In this document: piece by piece, positions 19,850-31,705 of the stretch
Layout of the letters: each line of letters starts with the position of its first letter
How positions within the stretch are numbered: position 1 is the first letter of the stretch
NCBI GenBank assembly: GCA_032717465.1
Contig: CM064732.1
Location: 21,360,942 to 21,424,941 of the forward strand
Reading direction: 5' to 3'
Source of the DNA: Coenobita brevimanus
Taxonomy: Eukaryota > Arthropoda > Malacostraca > Decapoda > Coenobitidae
DNA: 64,000 nucleotides
Translations under genes and position numbers: made by a program
The notes under the pieces: generated by a model
Databases searched by the model: none
Told to the model about the DNA's origin: nothing
What the model saw: the letters and a program-made list of their open reading frames with translations, nothing else

Positions 19850-22004
19850 CAACATCATCATCGTCACCCGGACCTCCTTTCCCACCATAGAGCAAGATGT
19901 GGAGTAGCAACGTCCAGACAGCCCAAGTTTGCCCAATCCAGTGGGCCACGAATCCATTCACTCATCATTCAAACCCCCGGAATCCTGGCTCTATCTGATA
20001 CGCCAAAAGCATTCACCACGTTCTGCAGCCTCACATAAAGGTATTTGATAGAATCATTCCGGACACTGTCACGTTAAAAAGGGATGTCAAATCCTTGATC
20101 ATGCACCTCTTCTCATAACATTCATCCAGCCACTTCGATCTCTTGTAAGTCGCCTAACCTCATCGACTTCCATACTTCTGTTTCTAACACAGTCATCCAC
20201 CATATCCCTCCACCTTCTCCTTGGCCTACCTCGCCTCCTCCCCCCTACAAATTCGCTCGGATATACGTTTTTTTCACCACTCTAATGTTATCCATTCTCT
20301 CCATATGACATTACCATCTCAGTACACTTTCTACGATTCTGGTGTCCACAGACTTCCCCACTCCCCGTCTTTCACGAATCACATTAGTTTATGTCCTATC
20401 CACACTCTCTGTACTTCACATGCATTACTTAGCAGTCCCATATCCACTGCTCTCACTCTTGTCATTTTATTTTCATGCCACACCATAGTCTCACATCCAT
20501 ATGTTAAAGTTGGCACTAACATTCCTTCATGGAAACCTCGTGCAGCTGCAACATTCAAGCCTCTATTTCATATCAAGGCCTTCATAGCACCAGCTACTTT
20601 CCTTCCTTGTGTCACTCTATTTTCCACTTTTTTTGCACATCTTCCTCTCATTTCTATTGCTGTTCCCAGGTATTTGAACTCTCTCACCAGTTTCAGTCTC
20701 TCCATTCATTGTAATCTCGCACTGGGAGTCACCTTCTCTTTCAGTAACCATCATTTTACTCTTCTCTGCATTTACTCACAAGGCACAACGCTCACAGACA
20801 TCAGCAAAACTCTGCACTAGTCTACCAAGTTTTTGTCCGGTATTTGCAATTAGTTGTGCATCATCAACATACAACAAAATTGAGATATTCCACCCATAAC
20901 CATTCATTAGCAACGCCATCTCTCTCTCTTTATTACTCTTGTTTTTATTTCTCTCATCATCCCATCCATATATAGTGTTTTGAACAACCATGGGGACACC
21001 ACACAACCTTGTCGCACTCTTACACCGATCGTGAGCCATTCAATTAGATGCCCATTTACCCTTATACATGCTTCACTACCATCATTAAAACTCTGGACGG
21101 CACCTAGCGGCTTACCATCTATACCGTACATGCACAAAACCTTCCACAATCCTTCCCTGTCTACTCTGTCAAATGCTTTTTCCAGGTCCAAAAATGCCTT
21201 ATAAGCCCCTGTCACACACAAGCAACACAAGGTCTGACCACAGCGCGAGTCACTGTCATAATGCATTTTTTCATCAATTGTCCCTTGATTCGCCGCCAAA
21301 GTCTGGACTCTTTAGAGCGCTCGTGAATCTCTGGGATGACTCGTTGGGCCTCACGACTTGCCAAAAGTCATACCTCAGTTGCGTTGCAGTCAGAAGTATC
21401 GTACGTTGGTAGTGAATCAGTCTTATCTCAATCGGATGCATTGTGATGTGGTCATTGCGTGTCGTGATGCTGTTGCCGACAACAACAAAAAAAGTTACAA
21501 CTGCATGTCCAAGTAGCAGGACACAGGAGAGGTCCATGGTGATGGGCTGGGTGTCATTGGTGATCCAGGTGTGATGCTCTGTCCAACGCTGGGTGACATT
21601 GGTGGTTCAGGCATGATATCCCGCCCCATGGGTCGGTCGGGGGGGTCGGGGGGGGTCGGGGTGCATTCTTCAAATGCGTAACAGAGTCGTCTAGGGTTTG
21701 TGGGCGGTCGTGTCACGGTCGTAGCTGACAAAAATTCATTAAATTTCAAATCTGAAGACTCGTACCTCCATCACCTCGCAGTCAACTCGTGATCTTGTCA
21801 TGTTCTTAAGGACTTCACAACTGGTCGTGAGGCAGTTGTGACAGAGTTGTGAGGCAGTCATGAGCAGAGGAGATTAGGAACCATTCGGAAGGCATGGGAA
21901 CCAACTAAGACACGACCTTGAATAGCTTCGCGGTCGGACCTTGAGTCACTTTTGTGTAACAGGGGCTATAATCCTCACAAGCCTTCTCTATTATCTGTCT
22001 TACT

Positions 22005-22007
<3 letters not shown>
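19850..22007 (-). pseudogene. RTE-like LINE (copy A), RT to C-terminus, split by a MITE
   Basis: Minus-strand order: VRQIIEKACED (about 22005-21972), interruption by a MITE, then KAFLDLEKAFDRVDREG (from 21204), VRVRQGCVVSPWLF, the catalytic YVDD at 20860-20871, SFADVCER, an INGE-like thumb, and a tail with HMERMDN and GGGGEVG. It ends in GATGATGTTGATGATATATA, running into (TA)n. RT would copy the element RNA at the nicked target. It is 5' truncated by (AC)n at 22008, and several frameshifts and stops downstream of YVDD inactivate it. Removing the MITE and one target duplication restores continuity of the frame across the junction. Confidence 0.8.
21205..21966. mobile_element. 762-bp MITE inserted in the LINE, TATAA duplication
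   Basis: Left end GCCCCTGTCACAC (21205-21217), right end GTGTAACAGGGGC (21954-21966): inverted complements with one mismatch. Similarity extends inward to about 35 bp, including CAAGGTC and GACC. TATAA flanks both sides (21200-21204 and 21967-21971). The inside is non-coding, with G runs near 21637-21660. A DNA transposon derivative lacking transposase; the superfamily is uncertain because a 5-bp TATAA duplication does not match common ones. Confidence 0.85.
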
Positions 22008-22099
<92 letters not shown>

Positions 22100-22128
22100 C
22101 GTGTGTGTGTGTGTGTGTGTGTATTCAC

Positions 22129-22171
<43 letters not shown>

Positions 22172-22186
22172 ATATTTATATAGAAA
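22008..22186. repeat. (AC)n (TA)n (GT)n (AC)n compound microsatellite
   Basis: Alternating blocks of AC, TA and GT, themselves palindromic in arrangement, between the LINE and the first SINE. Confidence 0.9.
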
Positions 22187-22578
22187 GCCTCTGTGGTACA
22201 GTGGTAAAGTGTGCGTTTTCGGACACTGAAGAACGAGGGTTCGTGCTCCGCTAGGGTAAAAACTTTGGGAGCGTTCTTCTGGCCGTGTACTGCATTGGCG
22301 GACACAAAGGGTGCTGTGGTTGAACCAGTGTCACATACTATGAAGTATGCTTGCACCCAGTCGGCTTCCGCGGGCCAATTACACTTGGTTCACGGATTAC
22401 ACACACATCCAAAGCCATTCCAACACAACAATTACACTTAAAAGCGCTTCTTACCCTACGTACAATCTTTACCAGACAGCCTAAGCCAGTTGGTAGAGAT
22501 ACATTGGCTGTATCGTCCCTTCTTCGGTAGGGATATGCCGGTCCTGCAGTGGACACTCAAACGGCTGATCAGATGAGA

Positions 22579-22580
<2 letters not shown>
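22187..22580 (+). mobile_element. tRNA-derived SINE family 1, copy a
   Basis: Head GCCTCTGTGG with A box TGGTACAGTGG (22194-22204) and B box GGTTCGTGCTC (22238-22248), about 34 bases apart as in tRNA genes. A body of ~300 bp follows with GTGTCACATACTATGAAG, CCAGACAGCCTAAGCCA and GGTCCTGCAGTGGACACTC. The 3' end GATGAGATG runs into (TA)n. Three more copies lie at 22671, 32213 and 32659. Transcribed by RNA polymerase III if active; retrotransposed with LINE machinery. The parent tRNA is not clear. Confidence 0.82.

Positions 22581-22670
<90 letters not shown>
22581..22670. repeat. (TA)n shared by two convergent SINE tails
   Basis: About 90 bp of pure TA between the 3' ends of copies a and b. 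Confidence 0.95.
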
Positions 22671-22673
<3 letters not shown>

Positions 22674-23057
22674 CAGCTGTTTGAGTATCCACTGCAGGAC
22701 CGGCTATCCCGACCGAAGTTGGAATGATACAGCCTATGTATCTCTACCAAGTGGCTTAGGCTGTCTGGTAGAGATAGTATGTAGAGTTAGAAGTGCTTGT
22801 AAGTGTGATTGTAGTGTTGGAGTGGCTTTGGATGTGTGTGTAGTCTGTGAACCAAGCGTAATCGGCCATTGCAAGCCAACTGGGTGCAAGCATGCTTTAT
22901 AGTATACGACACTTGTTCAGCCACAGCTCCCCTTATGTTCGCCAAAGCAATACATGGCCAGGAGAACGCTCCCAAAGTTTATCACCCTGGTGGGGCGGGA
23001 ACCCTCGTTTTCCAGTGTACGAAAACACACACTTTACCACTGTACCACAAAGGCTCC

Positions 23058-23058
<1 letters not shown>
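22671..23058 (-). mobile_element. tRNA-derived SINE family 1, copy b
   Basis: Same body as copy a, in reverse orientation: its tail (CAGCTGTTTGAGTATCCACT, plus strand) meets (TA)n and its tRNA-like head lies at 22990-23058 ending AAGGCTCCA. Head to head with the composite minisatellite that follows. Confidence 0.82.
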
Positions 23059-23745
<687 letters not shown>

Positions 23746-25110
23746 TTAGTGAACCTCATCAAATTCGCCTTGAAAATCAGGTGTAAGTTCGTTGATGTAA
23801 AACAAAGCCTAGGTGTACAGGTTTAGTCTTAGCTTTAGCCTATAGACAGAGTTTTTACTTGTTCTTCTATGGCATTGCCTAAAACAATCTTTAACAACAA
23901 GCCCATCTACCTGGACACAGATGACAGTCCCGGACACTACAGTACTGTACATTTCAGGAAGTTATCATATTTATCAACGTTCTCTTTTAACTCCTGCAAT
24001 ATCGTGATTAGGTCTACTGTAACTCTGACTGAACACTTTCCTAAGGTGAAAGAAATGTTCTCGAGATAGTGGGAATAACAATCAAGGTGTCTTTGGAGTG
24101 AAGCATTTAGACATGTGGACAGACAGAATTTGTAACTGGGCGTACATCTATTTTCCCAGGACAGACTTCATCCTATCCACTTGCTTAAATAATCCCCCCA
24201 AACACTTTGTACATTTCAACCACAACCCCATCGAGACGCCAGGCTCAAAAGAAACTGATACCTAATCCCCTGACTCTCATTGTAATCTCTTAATTCTAGG
24301 AAGGGGCGGCCAGTCCCTTCGTCATACACCCTCCGCCGCGGCTCCCCAAGGTCGGAAATGTAAGCCAGGATGCTCTATTTAAAATCGGTCCTTTCCATAA
24401 CCCATGGACTGTGGGTATAGCGTTAGTAGCAAATATTTCTGTATTTTTCTGCTGGGAATATGCGTAACTACTTTTAATTTTATTGTTCTACAGGCTACCC
24501 ATATATTCCAGTCAGGTTAACGGTACAAATCTTATAAGTTCGTTGCGACTCTCATTAACAAAGTGGCACCCAAAGAAATCAATCTGTTACTCATGATTCA
24601 CTCTCTCAACTTAGTTTTAAGGCCAATAATGTAGACTTTAATATATTAAATTCCGGCCCACTGATATCTCATGGTTTGTCCCAGTCGCTTCACCACTCAC
24701 TTGGTATTGACTATTCACAACGAATCGCTCCACAGTACACAAGTTACAGTAGCCTACTTCAGACTAAATTACTCGTCTACGTACACCTCTCACCTAGTGA
24801 ATGCTCAGGCTTCTATAGTACACGACCTCTCATATGATTCTTCTATCTCCATCTGGGAATCAACAAACAAAACATACAATCAAGTTATGGCTAAAAAATC
24901 TATTTTTGGCTGGACCCTCGACCCTAAAATGATAAAACCGAACTTAATTGGTAAACGACGGGAAGCATGGGAAAGAACATCATATCTCACTGCAATACCA
25001 CCATCGTTATCCACAGTTTTGACGCAGTGCTTCTTGTAAACTTATAGTCAGGTAATTACGTCAAGGCTTTCGGTGCTTGTGAATTTTTACAAGAGTTGGA
25101 CCTAAAACAA
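23746..25110. other. Unassigned spacer
   Basis: No known repeat, RNA or domain seen. The frame at 24671-25039 (122 codons) has no recognisable motif and is rated as chance. Confidence 0.5.
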
Positions 25111-25130
25111 AACAATTATTATTATTATTA

Positions 25131-25164
<34 letters not shown>

Positions 25165-25170
25165 CATTAT
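25111..25170. repeat. (ATT)n microsatellite
   Basis: Trinucleotide run with a few interruptions at the 3' end of SINE family 2 copy a. Confidence 0.9.
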
Positions 25171-25450
25171 TTTTATTATTATCCACCCATCATCCAATCA
25201 TTTTCTTGCGCCACCAGGAACGTTTTGGCTCGGGGAAAGGCTGCTCAGTCCCAGCATTGAAGGCAAAGGTGACAAGCACCACTTTCCTGTGAGTGGCATT
25301 ATGTGAACAATAAACCCCAGCCGCTCGTCAGATTTTAAAATTTACATATCCCATCCGGTTGGATCACCTTAAACCACTAGACCACCATGCGCAATTTAGT
25401 TATATGGGTACCAAGCAACGTAGTAACTGACTTCCTTCAGTAAATAAAAC
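25171..25450 (-). mobile_element. SINE family 2, copy a
   Basis: Minus-strand element. The head contains an A-box-like TGGTCTAGTGGTTT (complement of 25372-25385) and the 3' end reads GATTGGATGATGGGTGG followed by (ATA)n. The shared core reads, on plus, AAGGTGACAAGC, GAGTGGCATTATGTGAACAATAAACC. Copies b (31703) and c (38166) share the same core. A B box is weak, so the tRNA origin is probable rather than proved. Confidence 0.65.
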
Positions 25451-25529
25451 ATTTTATTTTCTACTTAGTGAAGCGTCACCTGAAGCTTTCACTACACTGA
25501 GTGGATGGTTAGCATCCCCGCCTACTACT

Positions 25530-25569
25530 CATTATTATTATTATTATTATAATTATTGTTATTATTACC

Positions 25570-25602
<33 letters not shown>

Positions 25603-25622
25603 GTTGTTGCTGTTGTTGTTGT
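25530..25622. repeat. (TTA)n and (TTG)n trinucleotide repeats
   Basis: Interrupted TTA run changing to GTTGTTGCTGTTG. Confidence 0.9.
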
Positions 25623-25712
25623 TTTAATCTTTATTATTTTTGTTATTTGAGGTGCTATTAGCATTGTTCTTACAAACCATTTCACGCAGATGTCATTTTT
25701 TCGTCCAGTTAT

Positions 25713-25838
25713 TTCTTCCATCAGACGATTAAAATCGGCTTCGGAGATTTATCACAAAATGAAATGGTTAATGGCGGCATTAACTATTTTATATACTGGA
25801 AAATCTCCGAAGCCTATTGTAATCATCTGATGGAAGAA
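25713..25838. repeat. 38-bp near-perfect inverted repeat with a nested hairpin
   Basis: Left arm 25713-25750 (starts TTCTTCCATCAGACGATTA, ends GGCTTCGGAGATTT), right arm 25801-25838 complementary except about three positions. The 50-base loop contains GTTAATG-GCGG-CATTAAC, a second perfect 7-bp stem. Could be a foldback/MITE remnant or a stem-loop RNA locus. Confidence 0.88.
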
Positions 25839-26395
25839 AAAAATTGTACCCCTGGGTACCCTCCCAAGCTGAACAAAATTATTTCGTAGAGATAAAACTA
25901 CATGTGAACTAGGTCATGGAAGTGAGGGAAATAACTTTGCAACTAGTCAAAACGTTAAAAATTTTCATCATTTTTCAATCGCTATCCACAAACAAATAAC
26001 TGAAATAACAACAGTGGAAGTTTTTGTGTTTCCCACTCGATAGAGTGGGCGAGACAGTGTCTTCTCGTTGGAGGAGGAGAAGAAATGGAGGTGGTTTTAA
26101 TAAAAAACATAAACTAGAAACCGGGAGTATCCGAGAACGTTACAGAAAACATTTTTTTTTTTTTATGTGTTCGACTTTGGGCATAGGCTTCACAACCCGC
26201 TCTCAAGGCCCAGTAGTCCTCCTACATTCCATACACCTCCACATGTTACCGCTTCGGCGCTAACACCCACCGTCCATATTGAATACATGCTTGGGCTGTC
26301 TCATACAGGACTGGTGTACTGATATTAGCGGGTGTATTTTTTTGACATGTCGGCAGGCCTTCTGACAGATCAGAAGTCTGCTTTTTCAATGAAAT
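25839..26395. other. Unassigned spacer
   Basis: Contains a T run (26153-26164) and a possible SINE tail from about 26230 on. No genes seen. Confidence 0.5.
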
Positions 26396-26470
26396 TCGAA
26401 TCCTTAAACTGTTCCCTGCCCCAGCCGGGATTCGAACCTGGGTCCATGAGGATTGCAGGCCAACCATGAC
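26396..26470 (-). mobile_element. tRNA-derived SINE or tRNA relic
   Basis: The minus strand shows a perfect B box GGTTCGAATCC (complement of 26428-26438) within GACCCAGGTTCGAATCCCGG, followed by CTGGGGCAGGGAACAGTTT. The anticodon side (GGTTGGCCTGCAATCCTC) is tRNA-like, but the acceptor arm and A box are missing or eroded, so it cannot be a functional tRNA. The 3' part may extend to about 26230. Confidence 0.6.
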
Positions 26471-26539
26471 ATTTAGGAAATTCTTCTCAGGTCTGTGTTT
26501 CTATATAAGTCAAGCTGTGTATGTGTGTCTGTGAATTTG

Positions 26540-26815
26540 TCCGATTCTTTCACGAGAACGGTAACAGTTATCGACCTAATTCTTTTTACATTAGGTCGGG
26601 GTAAGTCCAGGGAGTATCAGAAAAATACGAAACAGAAATTTTGGCTAACACGCTCGACGCGACATCGCGAAATTGTCGTAAATCGCGAAACGGAAACGTC
26701 CGTCTGTGCGTTCTTATCGTTTCTTTCGCGAGAACGGTAATAAATGTCTATCTAATTCTTTTTCCATTAAGTCGGAATAAGTTCAGGGATCATCAGAAAA
26801 ATATGAAAAATTTTG
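26540..26815. repeat. Direct repeat with 176-base period
   Basis: A block of ~90 bp (GAGAACGGTAA, CTAATTCTTTTT, CATTAGGTCGG, CAGGGA, ATCAGAAAAATA) occurs from about 26541 and again from about 26717; the GCGAGAACGG-type core is at 26551 and 26727. About 80-85 percent alike by eye. CG-rich words (CGCGAAA, TCGCGAAAC) lie between. Confidence 0.8.
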
Positions 26816-27649
26816 GTGATTGCGCGCGACACGACAGGTTGAAATTATTGAAAATAGGTACAAGCAAAAATATGCATTTTTTTCTTTTTCGGTCAGAATT
26901 GGTCGATGTAGGCTCAATAACGTATGGAAACAAATATAATGGTATTTGCAGACATTCTGTGATGGAGAGGCAATCAGTTTCTCCAGATCTTTGCGGGCAA
27001 GCACTAATGATATACGTTTGCTATGAGTTTTTGTTTCACAAGTCTCCTTTTGTGTAGTGGGGCATAATTATCCGTTTCGCTGCTCTTCTTACTTAAATGC
27101 ATGTCTTTGAAAAAGCCATATTCAATGTGTATGAATGCTTGTGTCGAACATTAAAGTGCAGTTTCTTGTTTCACTAGTGTACGATGCAAAATCACGGGCA
27201 AAACTTCCCCCAAAATCCGATGCTAGCATTGTGCCCTGTCATTCACATCTGCCATTTTGTACTCAAAGTGAGGGTGTATTATTCCTTCTTTTCCTGTTTC
27301 TTTGTATGTTTCATACTATTTTCACATTAGTCATGCAACACCTTCCATCGTTAAAGGCAACCGAGAAGTGATTCCGTCACACACAGTCCGACTGAATAAT
27401 GCTGGTATATAAAAATTTCATAATATTTTGGCACGGTTGCTGGATAGTATTTATGGATTACTGATCGCATCTGTAGCCTACAATATATAGCCTAGTAATG
27501 GCAATATTATAAGCACAAACATTAAAGTTTACAAACTTTCCAGAACTTAAACATTTAGTTACTTTCAGGAACTATGACTAAGTTAGCCTGGTGAATCAAT
27601 CTGTAATAATTTTATGGAATTGCCCATTGTTTGTTTATCAGCTTATACG
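26816..27649. other. Unassigned spacer
   Basis: No recognisable coding or repeat content. Confidence 0.5.
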
Positions 27650-27686
<37 letters not shown>

Positions 27687-28028
27687 TTTATGCCCCTTTT
27701 CAACCCCCATTATCCACCAATTTCCTGCCCTAATAAGTTCTCATTCTTCGTGCTTTTCCGTCCTTTTTCCTCAGATTTTCAGTTCCCCTCTTCTTCCACC
27801 TATTATCCACTTATTTCCACATATGCTCTCATCAGCAGTCATTTTCACTCGCTGTCACTCTCACACGTTATTTCCACACTAACTACTACTACCACACTCT
27901 CCATTCTCTCTCCCACTCCCACCTACACTCAAGCGCACACTTTCGCTCCCATTCACTCCCATTCTCACTGTCGCTCGCACTTCCTAGTCGCACACATTCC
28001 CACTTTTGTTCACTCTTCCCCCCCCCCC

Positions 28029-28062
<34 letters not shown>

Positions 28063-28200
28063 CCGCCTACGTATTAATCAATCAGTCTATCTATCTGTCT
28101 ACTTGTCTAAGATTCTGGCTATCGCTCTGTTTCTTTGTTTCTCTTTCGGCGTTAAACGAAACTCTCTTGTTATAAATACATTAAAAAAAAAAAAAAAAAA
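27650..28200. repeat. Pyrimidine-rich tract with (TC)n and terminal A run
   Basis: (CT)n at about 27655-27682 and 28029-28059, CACTCNC-type runs between, and A18 near 28182-28199. The 194-codon frame here is a low-complexity translation. Confidence 0.8.
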
Positions 28201-30971
28201 TCCTTCTCCTTTTCACCCACCAAAATCTTCCACAGGAATGCCCCTAAATTTTTAACAACACATAATTAAGTTTTCCATTGCTCTATACCTTTTTAGATTA
28301 ATTTGTCCCAGGACCTTTTGCGGTAAGGTAAAAATTTCCTCGTTTACAAAGTCCGCATCTTTGACGCTGTGTGCCCTAAGCTGACTCCATTATTTTTATT
28401 TATTTTTTTTAACCCTTCCCGTCTCTTGTTTTCGTACTGTACGACTTTTATGTGTGAGGAACTCACCACACACTCCAATTAAACAGGGTGAAGTTAAAGG
28501 CTTTTTGTCTTCTCAAAACTCATTTTCCAGACTGACTTCTTTTAACTCTCTCAGTTCGCCATAGTATTGTATCTTTATCCTACTATCATCGTTATTTTAA
28601 TGGTCACAGGTGTTCAGGTCGTTTAGACCATCTGCCTGCATCCCTCCGTCATTTTGTTGGGCATGTATCACCTATATGGCTACGCAATCTCACTTTTTTT
28701 GCAGTTCTCTAATGCAGAGATTACCAGTACACTCAGCCTTTTATGTATGTAACAGGATAACCGCGAGAATCTTTTCCTCATTCTGTATTTACCTCTCACT
28801 ATGATCTACACTCTTTCGAATGCAGTGTAGCCAGGTCTGTCTAAATGAACGTATATTGAATTTGACCATCTTTTATTCAGTTTCCCTTAAAGGATTTATT
28901 TTTTCAGACCTCCAGTCTTTGGATACTTCTTCGTTGCACTGGAAAAATCTCACTTTCCCTTTCATTCAGCACAAACTATTACCTTCAGCATATCTCCCCT
29001 GCGAGATATGGTCCTTCCCAATACTCTTCTGTTCTGCTTTATACTCCTACTTTTGTGTCCCATTTGTTTCTAAATCTTTGCTCCTCCCTACTGCTCTCTC
29101 ACGATGTTCATTCATTCTTACTTCAGCTTTCCTGTCTAATATACTATAGCACTAGCCGTGTGTGTGTGTGTGTGTGTGTATGTGTGTGTGTTTTGGGCGG
29201 CCGAAACTACACATTCAAATCGCACCAAAATTGGCACAAAAATTGCAAAAAATTCACTGATGTGAAAAAACTTGATCCCGTCACGATTGAAAAACTTTGA
29301 CTACTGTTTACTTTAATCAGCGATCACATTTTTACCAAAAAAACGCCGCTCCTGGCGCCGGCATAGGATCTCCGTAGAATTTCTTGCCCACAGGTACAGT
29401 CGGCCTAAGAAGTGACGGCGGAGTATCCAGAAGTTTTCGGTCAGCGATAGTGCACATGCTCTTGCTTATATCTCTACGAGGTGAAACCTAATACGTAAAA
29501 TTGTTACAAAAAACAATAAATCAATGCTAAAGTACTTGTATATTTCAAAACTGTATGAAGCAGTTCGTTAGTTACGATAATAGGAAATCCTAAACGGAAC
29601 TAATTGAAATGTCAGAACTATCGCTCAGGGACAGTCAGGAATAATTTGTGGAGTTCTAGTCTAGTATGGTAACACGCAATAATTTTTTAGTAGCGCAAGA
29701 TTGAACAAAAGAGAGCTTCAATAAACAATTAAAATTAATAATTATTATTTATAAAATAATTTCCGTTACAATACTAGGGAATAATTTAAAGTCATTTATT
29801 TCCGTTTCCAGTGCCTTCATGGACGACGACAGAAAGCGGGAAGGCGGCGCAAGCCAGTAATCTATTTTAAATGTTTCGCTCAACACTCACGAAAGGAGAT
29901 AACATTTACTCATTGAAGTTACTACACTGCCTTTGGCCAGTTTTCCATCAAGAAAAATCTCTGGTTTATTTAATTCATGCCAGAGGGCAATCGGTGAAAG
30001 AAGTATAAAAAAAAAAAAAAACGAAATTTCCCTAGAGTCGGAGCTCGTTGGAGAATGCTAACTTCTGTCATAGTCTGATATCCTCAGTGCTTAATCGATT
30101 AGCAAGAGTGATAAAATGCAGAGGTTCATAAATCATTGAGTTCAAAACTTCCAAATCTGCGTTTTCTGTTCAGCAGGACATTACACTTTATTTAAAAGGA
30201 CAGATATTAAGGTTAAAAGATGGAGTAAAGAGTGCGTGCTTTTGCATTGCAAGAGTTTATTAACTCATGTTTTGGTCCTGTTTATTGCCTAGTGTAAGAG
30301 AAAAAGGCAGAATCTGTCATACCTCCTTATAACTAAAAATAATTTTGCATCAGCTGGGAACAAAGTTGCTCATTATAATTATTGCTGGCGAGAGAAAGAC
30401 GGAATAAAAGGCAATACGGTCTTGTGCTACCGCAGGTAGGGCATAATTACGAATAATAATTTCATTGTTATGGCATCCTTATTGTTGCTGTATCATCACC
30501 ATAACATTTGAAAATAAGGCAGTTTATTGCAGTCACAAGAATTTTCCTTAACTGGTCTTCAAAACTAGAGCATCTGTATTTGAAAACATGGGAAACAAAT
30601 ACATCGGAACACAGAGTTATAGGCCTACAACCCACCACGCGCGGAGTAATACATTTCACATTCATTCAAATCGGGAAAGGTAACTATATAAGTGTTAACT
30701 TCTAATATATCACTGCCTCCTGTTATTTATTTTACATCATTCTTAGCGTGATATAATATATCTTTTATTTGATATGACGTGATGAAGGCATTGAATATTT
30801 ACCTTATATTCACTGTTTCATTGAGCGTATGGCACTGCAGAGTGACCAAAGCAATCTGAAACTCTGCCATCACTTCTTGGGGCGACTGTACAACTAAAGT
30901 ATTTCGGACTTGCATTCGGACAACTTGGGTTCCATTCCCGAAATTGCAAATAACACGATCAATTGGTTAAC
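28201..30971. other. Long unassigned stretch
   Basis: Almost 2.8 kb with a (GT)n tract at about 29158-29190, an A run at 30008-30021 and otherwise mixed AT-rich sequence. I found no domain, tRNA-like box or repeat pair. This is the largest part of the window that I cannot explain as mobile DNA; unique intronic or intergenic sequence is possible. Confidence 0.5.
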
Positions 30972-31013
30972 GGCAACTAGTCACATTTTGACCAAAAAAT
31001 GTGACTAGTTGCC
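30972..31013. repeat. Perfect 18-bp hairpin beside (TA)n
   Basis: GGCAACTAGTCACATTTT (30972-30989), loop GACCAA, then the exact complement (30996-31013). (TA)n starts about 12 bases later (31025-31100). Confidence 0.92.
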
Positions 31014-31022
31014 ACTAGAACA

Positions 31023-31024
<2 letters not shown>

Positions 31025-31103
<79 letters not shown>

Positions 31104-31632
31104 AGAGCCCTCCGCAGGAGCAAGTGCGAGGGGCCCGAAGGGCCCATGAGCACTTGTAAAATTCTATTTATTCTACCTTTTCTAGGTATTAACTTTTTGC
31201 GTACGTTTTCTCTTTGCGGCCCTTTCTCTGCATGTTTGTCCATGGGTCTATCTTTCTGTCTATCTTTAGAGCTATTTGTCTGTCTCCCTTCCCGTCTTTC
31301 TAATGCTTACTCTCAGTTCCACCCGCACTAACTCTCGCACTCGCTCACCCCAACTCCTTATCACTTACTCTCCGACTGTCACTCTCACCCTCACTCTGAC
31401 TAAGCACATTATATATCTCCGTGGTCATTGCTCAATTGCTAGATATATTCATTTCCAATACCCATCCACTCTCACTTATTTCTTGTGCTCCTTTCCTTTT
31501 CCAACTTTGCTCCTCGTTCTCTCCATATCTTTTAAGTCTTCATCACTTATTCTCAATTCTTTCCTGTCTTTTCTTCTTATCACTTGCTGATCATCGCTTT
31601 CAGATGATCTCTCTCTCTCTATCTCTCTCCCT

Positions 31633-31702
<70 letters not shown>
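31025..31702. repeat. (TA)n, pyrimidine-rich DNA, (CT)n and (TA)n
   Basis: (TA)n 31025-31100; T/C-rich 31180-31635 with CTCTCACCCTCACTC runs; (TA)n 31638-31701, which meets the 3' end of SINE family 2 copy b. Confidence 0.85.

Positions 31703-31705
<3 letters not shown>

Noticed and set aside
20221..20820. 199-codon plus-strand frame
   Set aside because: Antisense of the LINE A reverse transcriptase and tail on the minus strand.
24671..25039. 122-codon plus-strand frame
   Set aside because: Normal composition but no motif, no homologous copy in the window and no supporting signals; likely chance.
26396..26470. Functional tRNA gene on the minus strand
   Set aside because: The B box is perfect, but the acceptor stem and A box are not intact; fits a SINE relic.
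27591..28175. 194-codon plus-strand frame
   Set aside because: Pyrimidine-rich tract and (CT)n translation.
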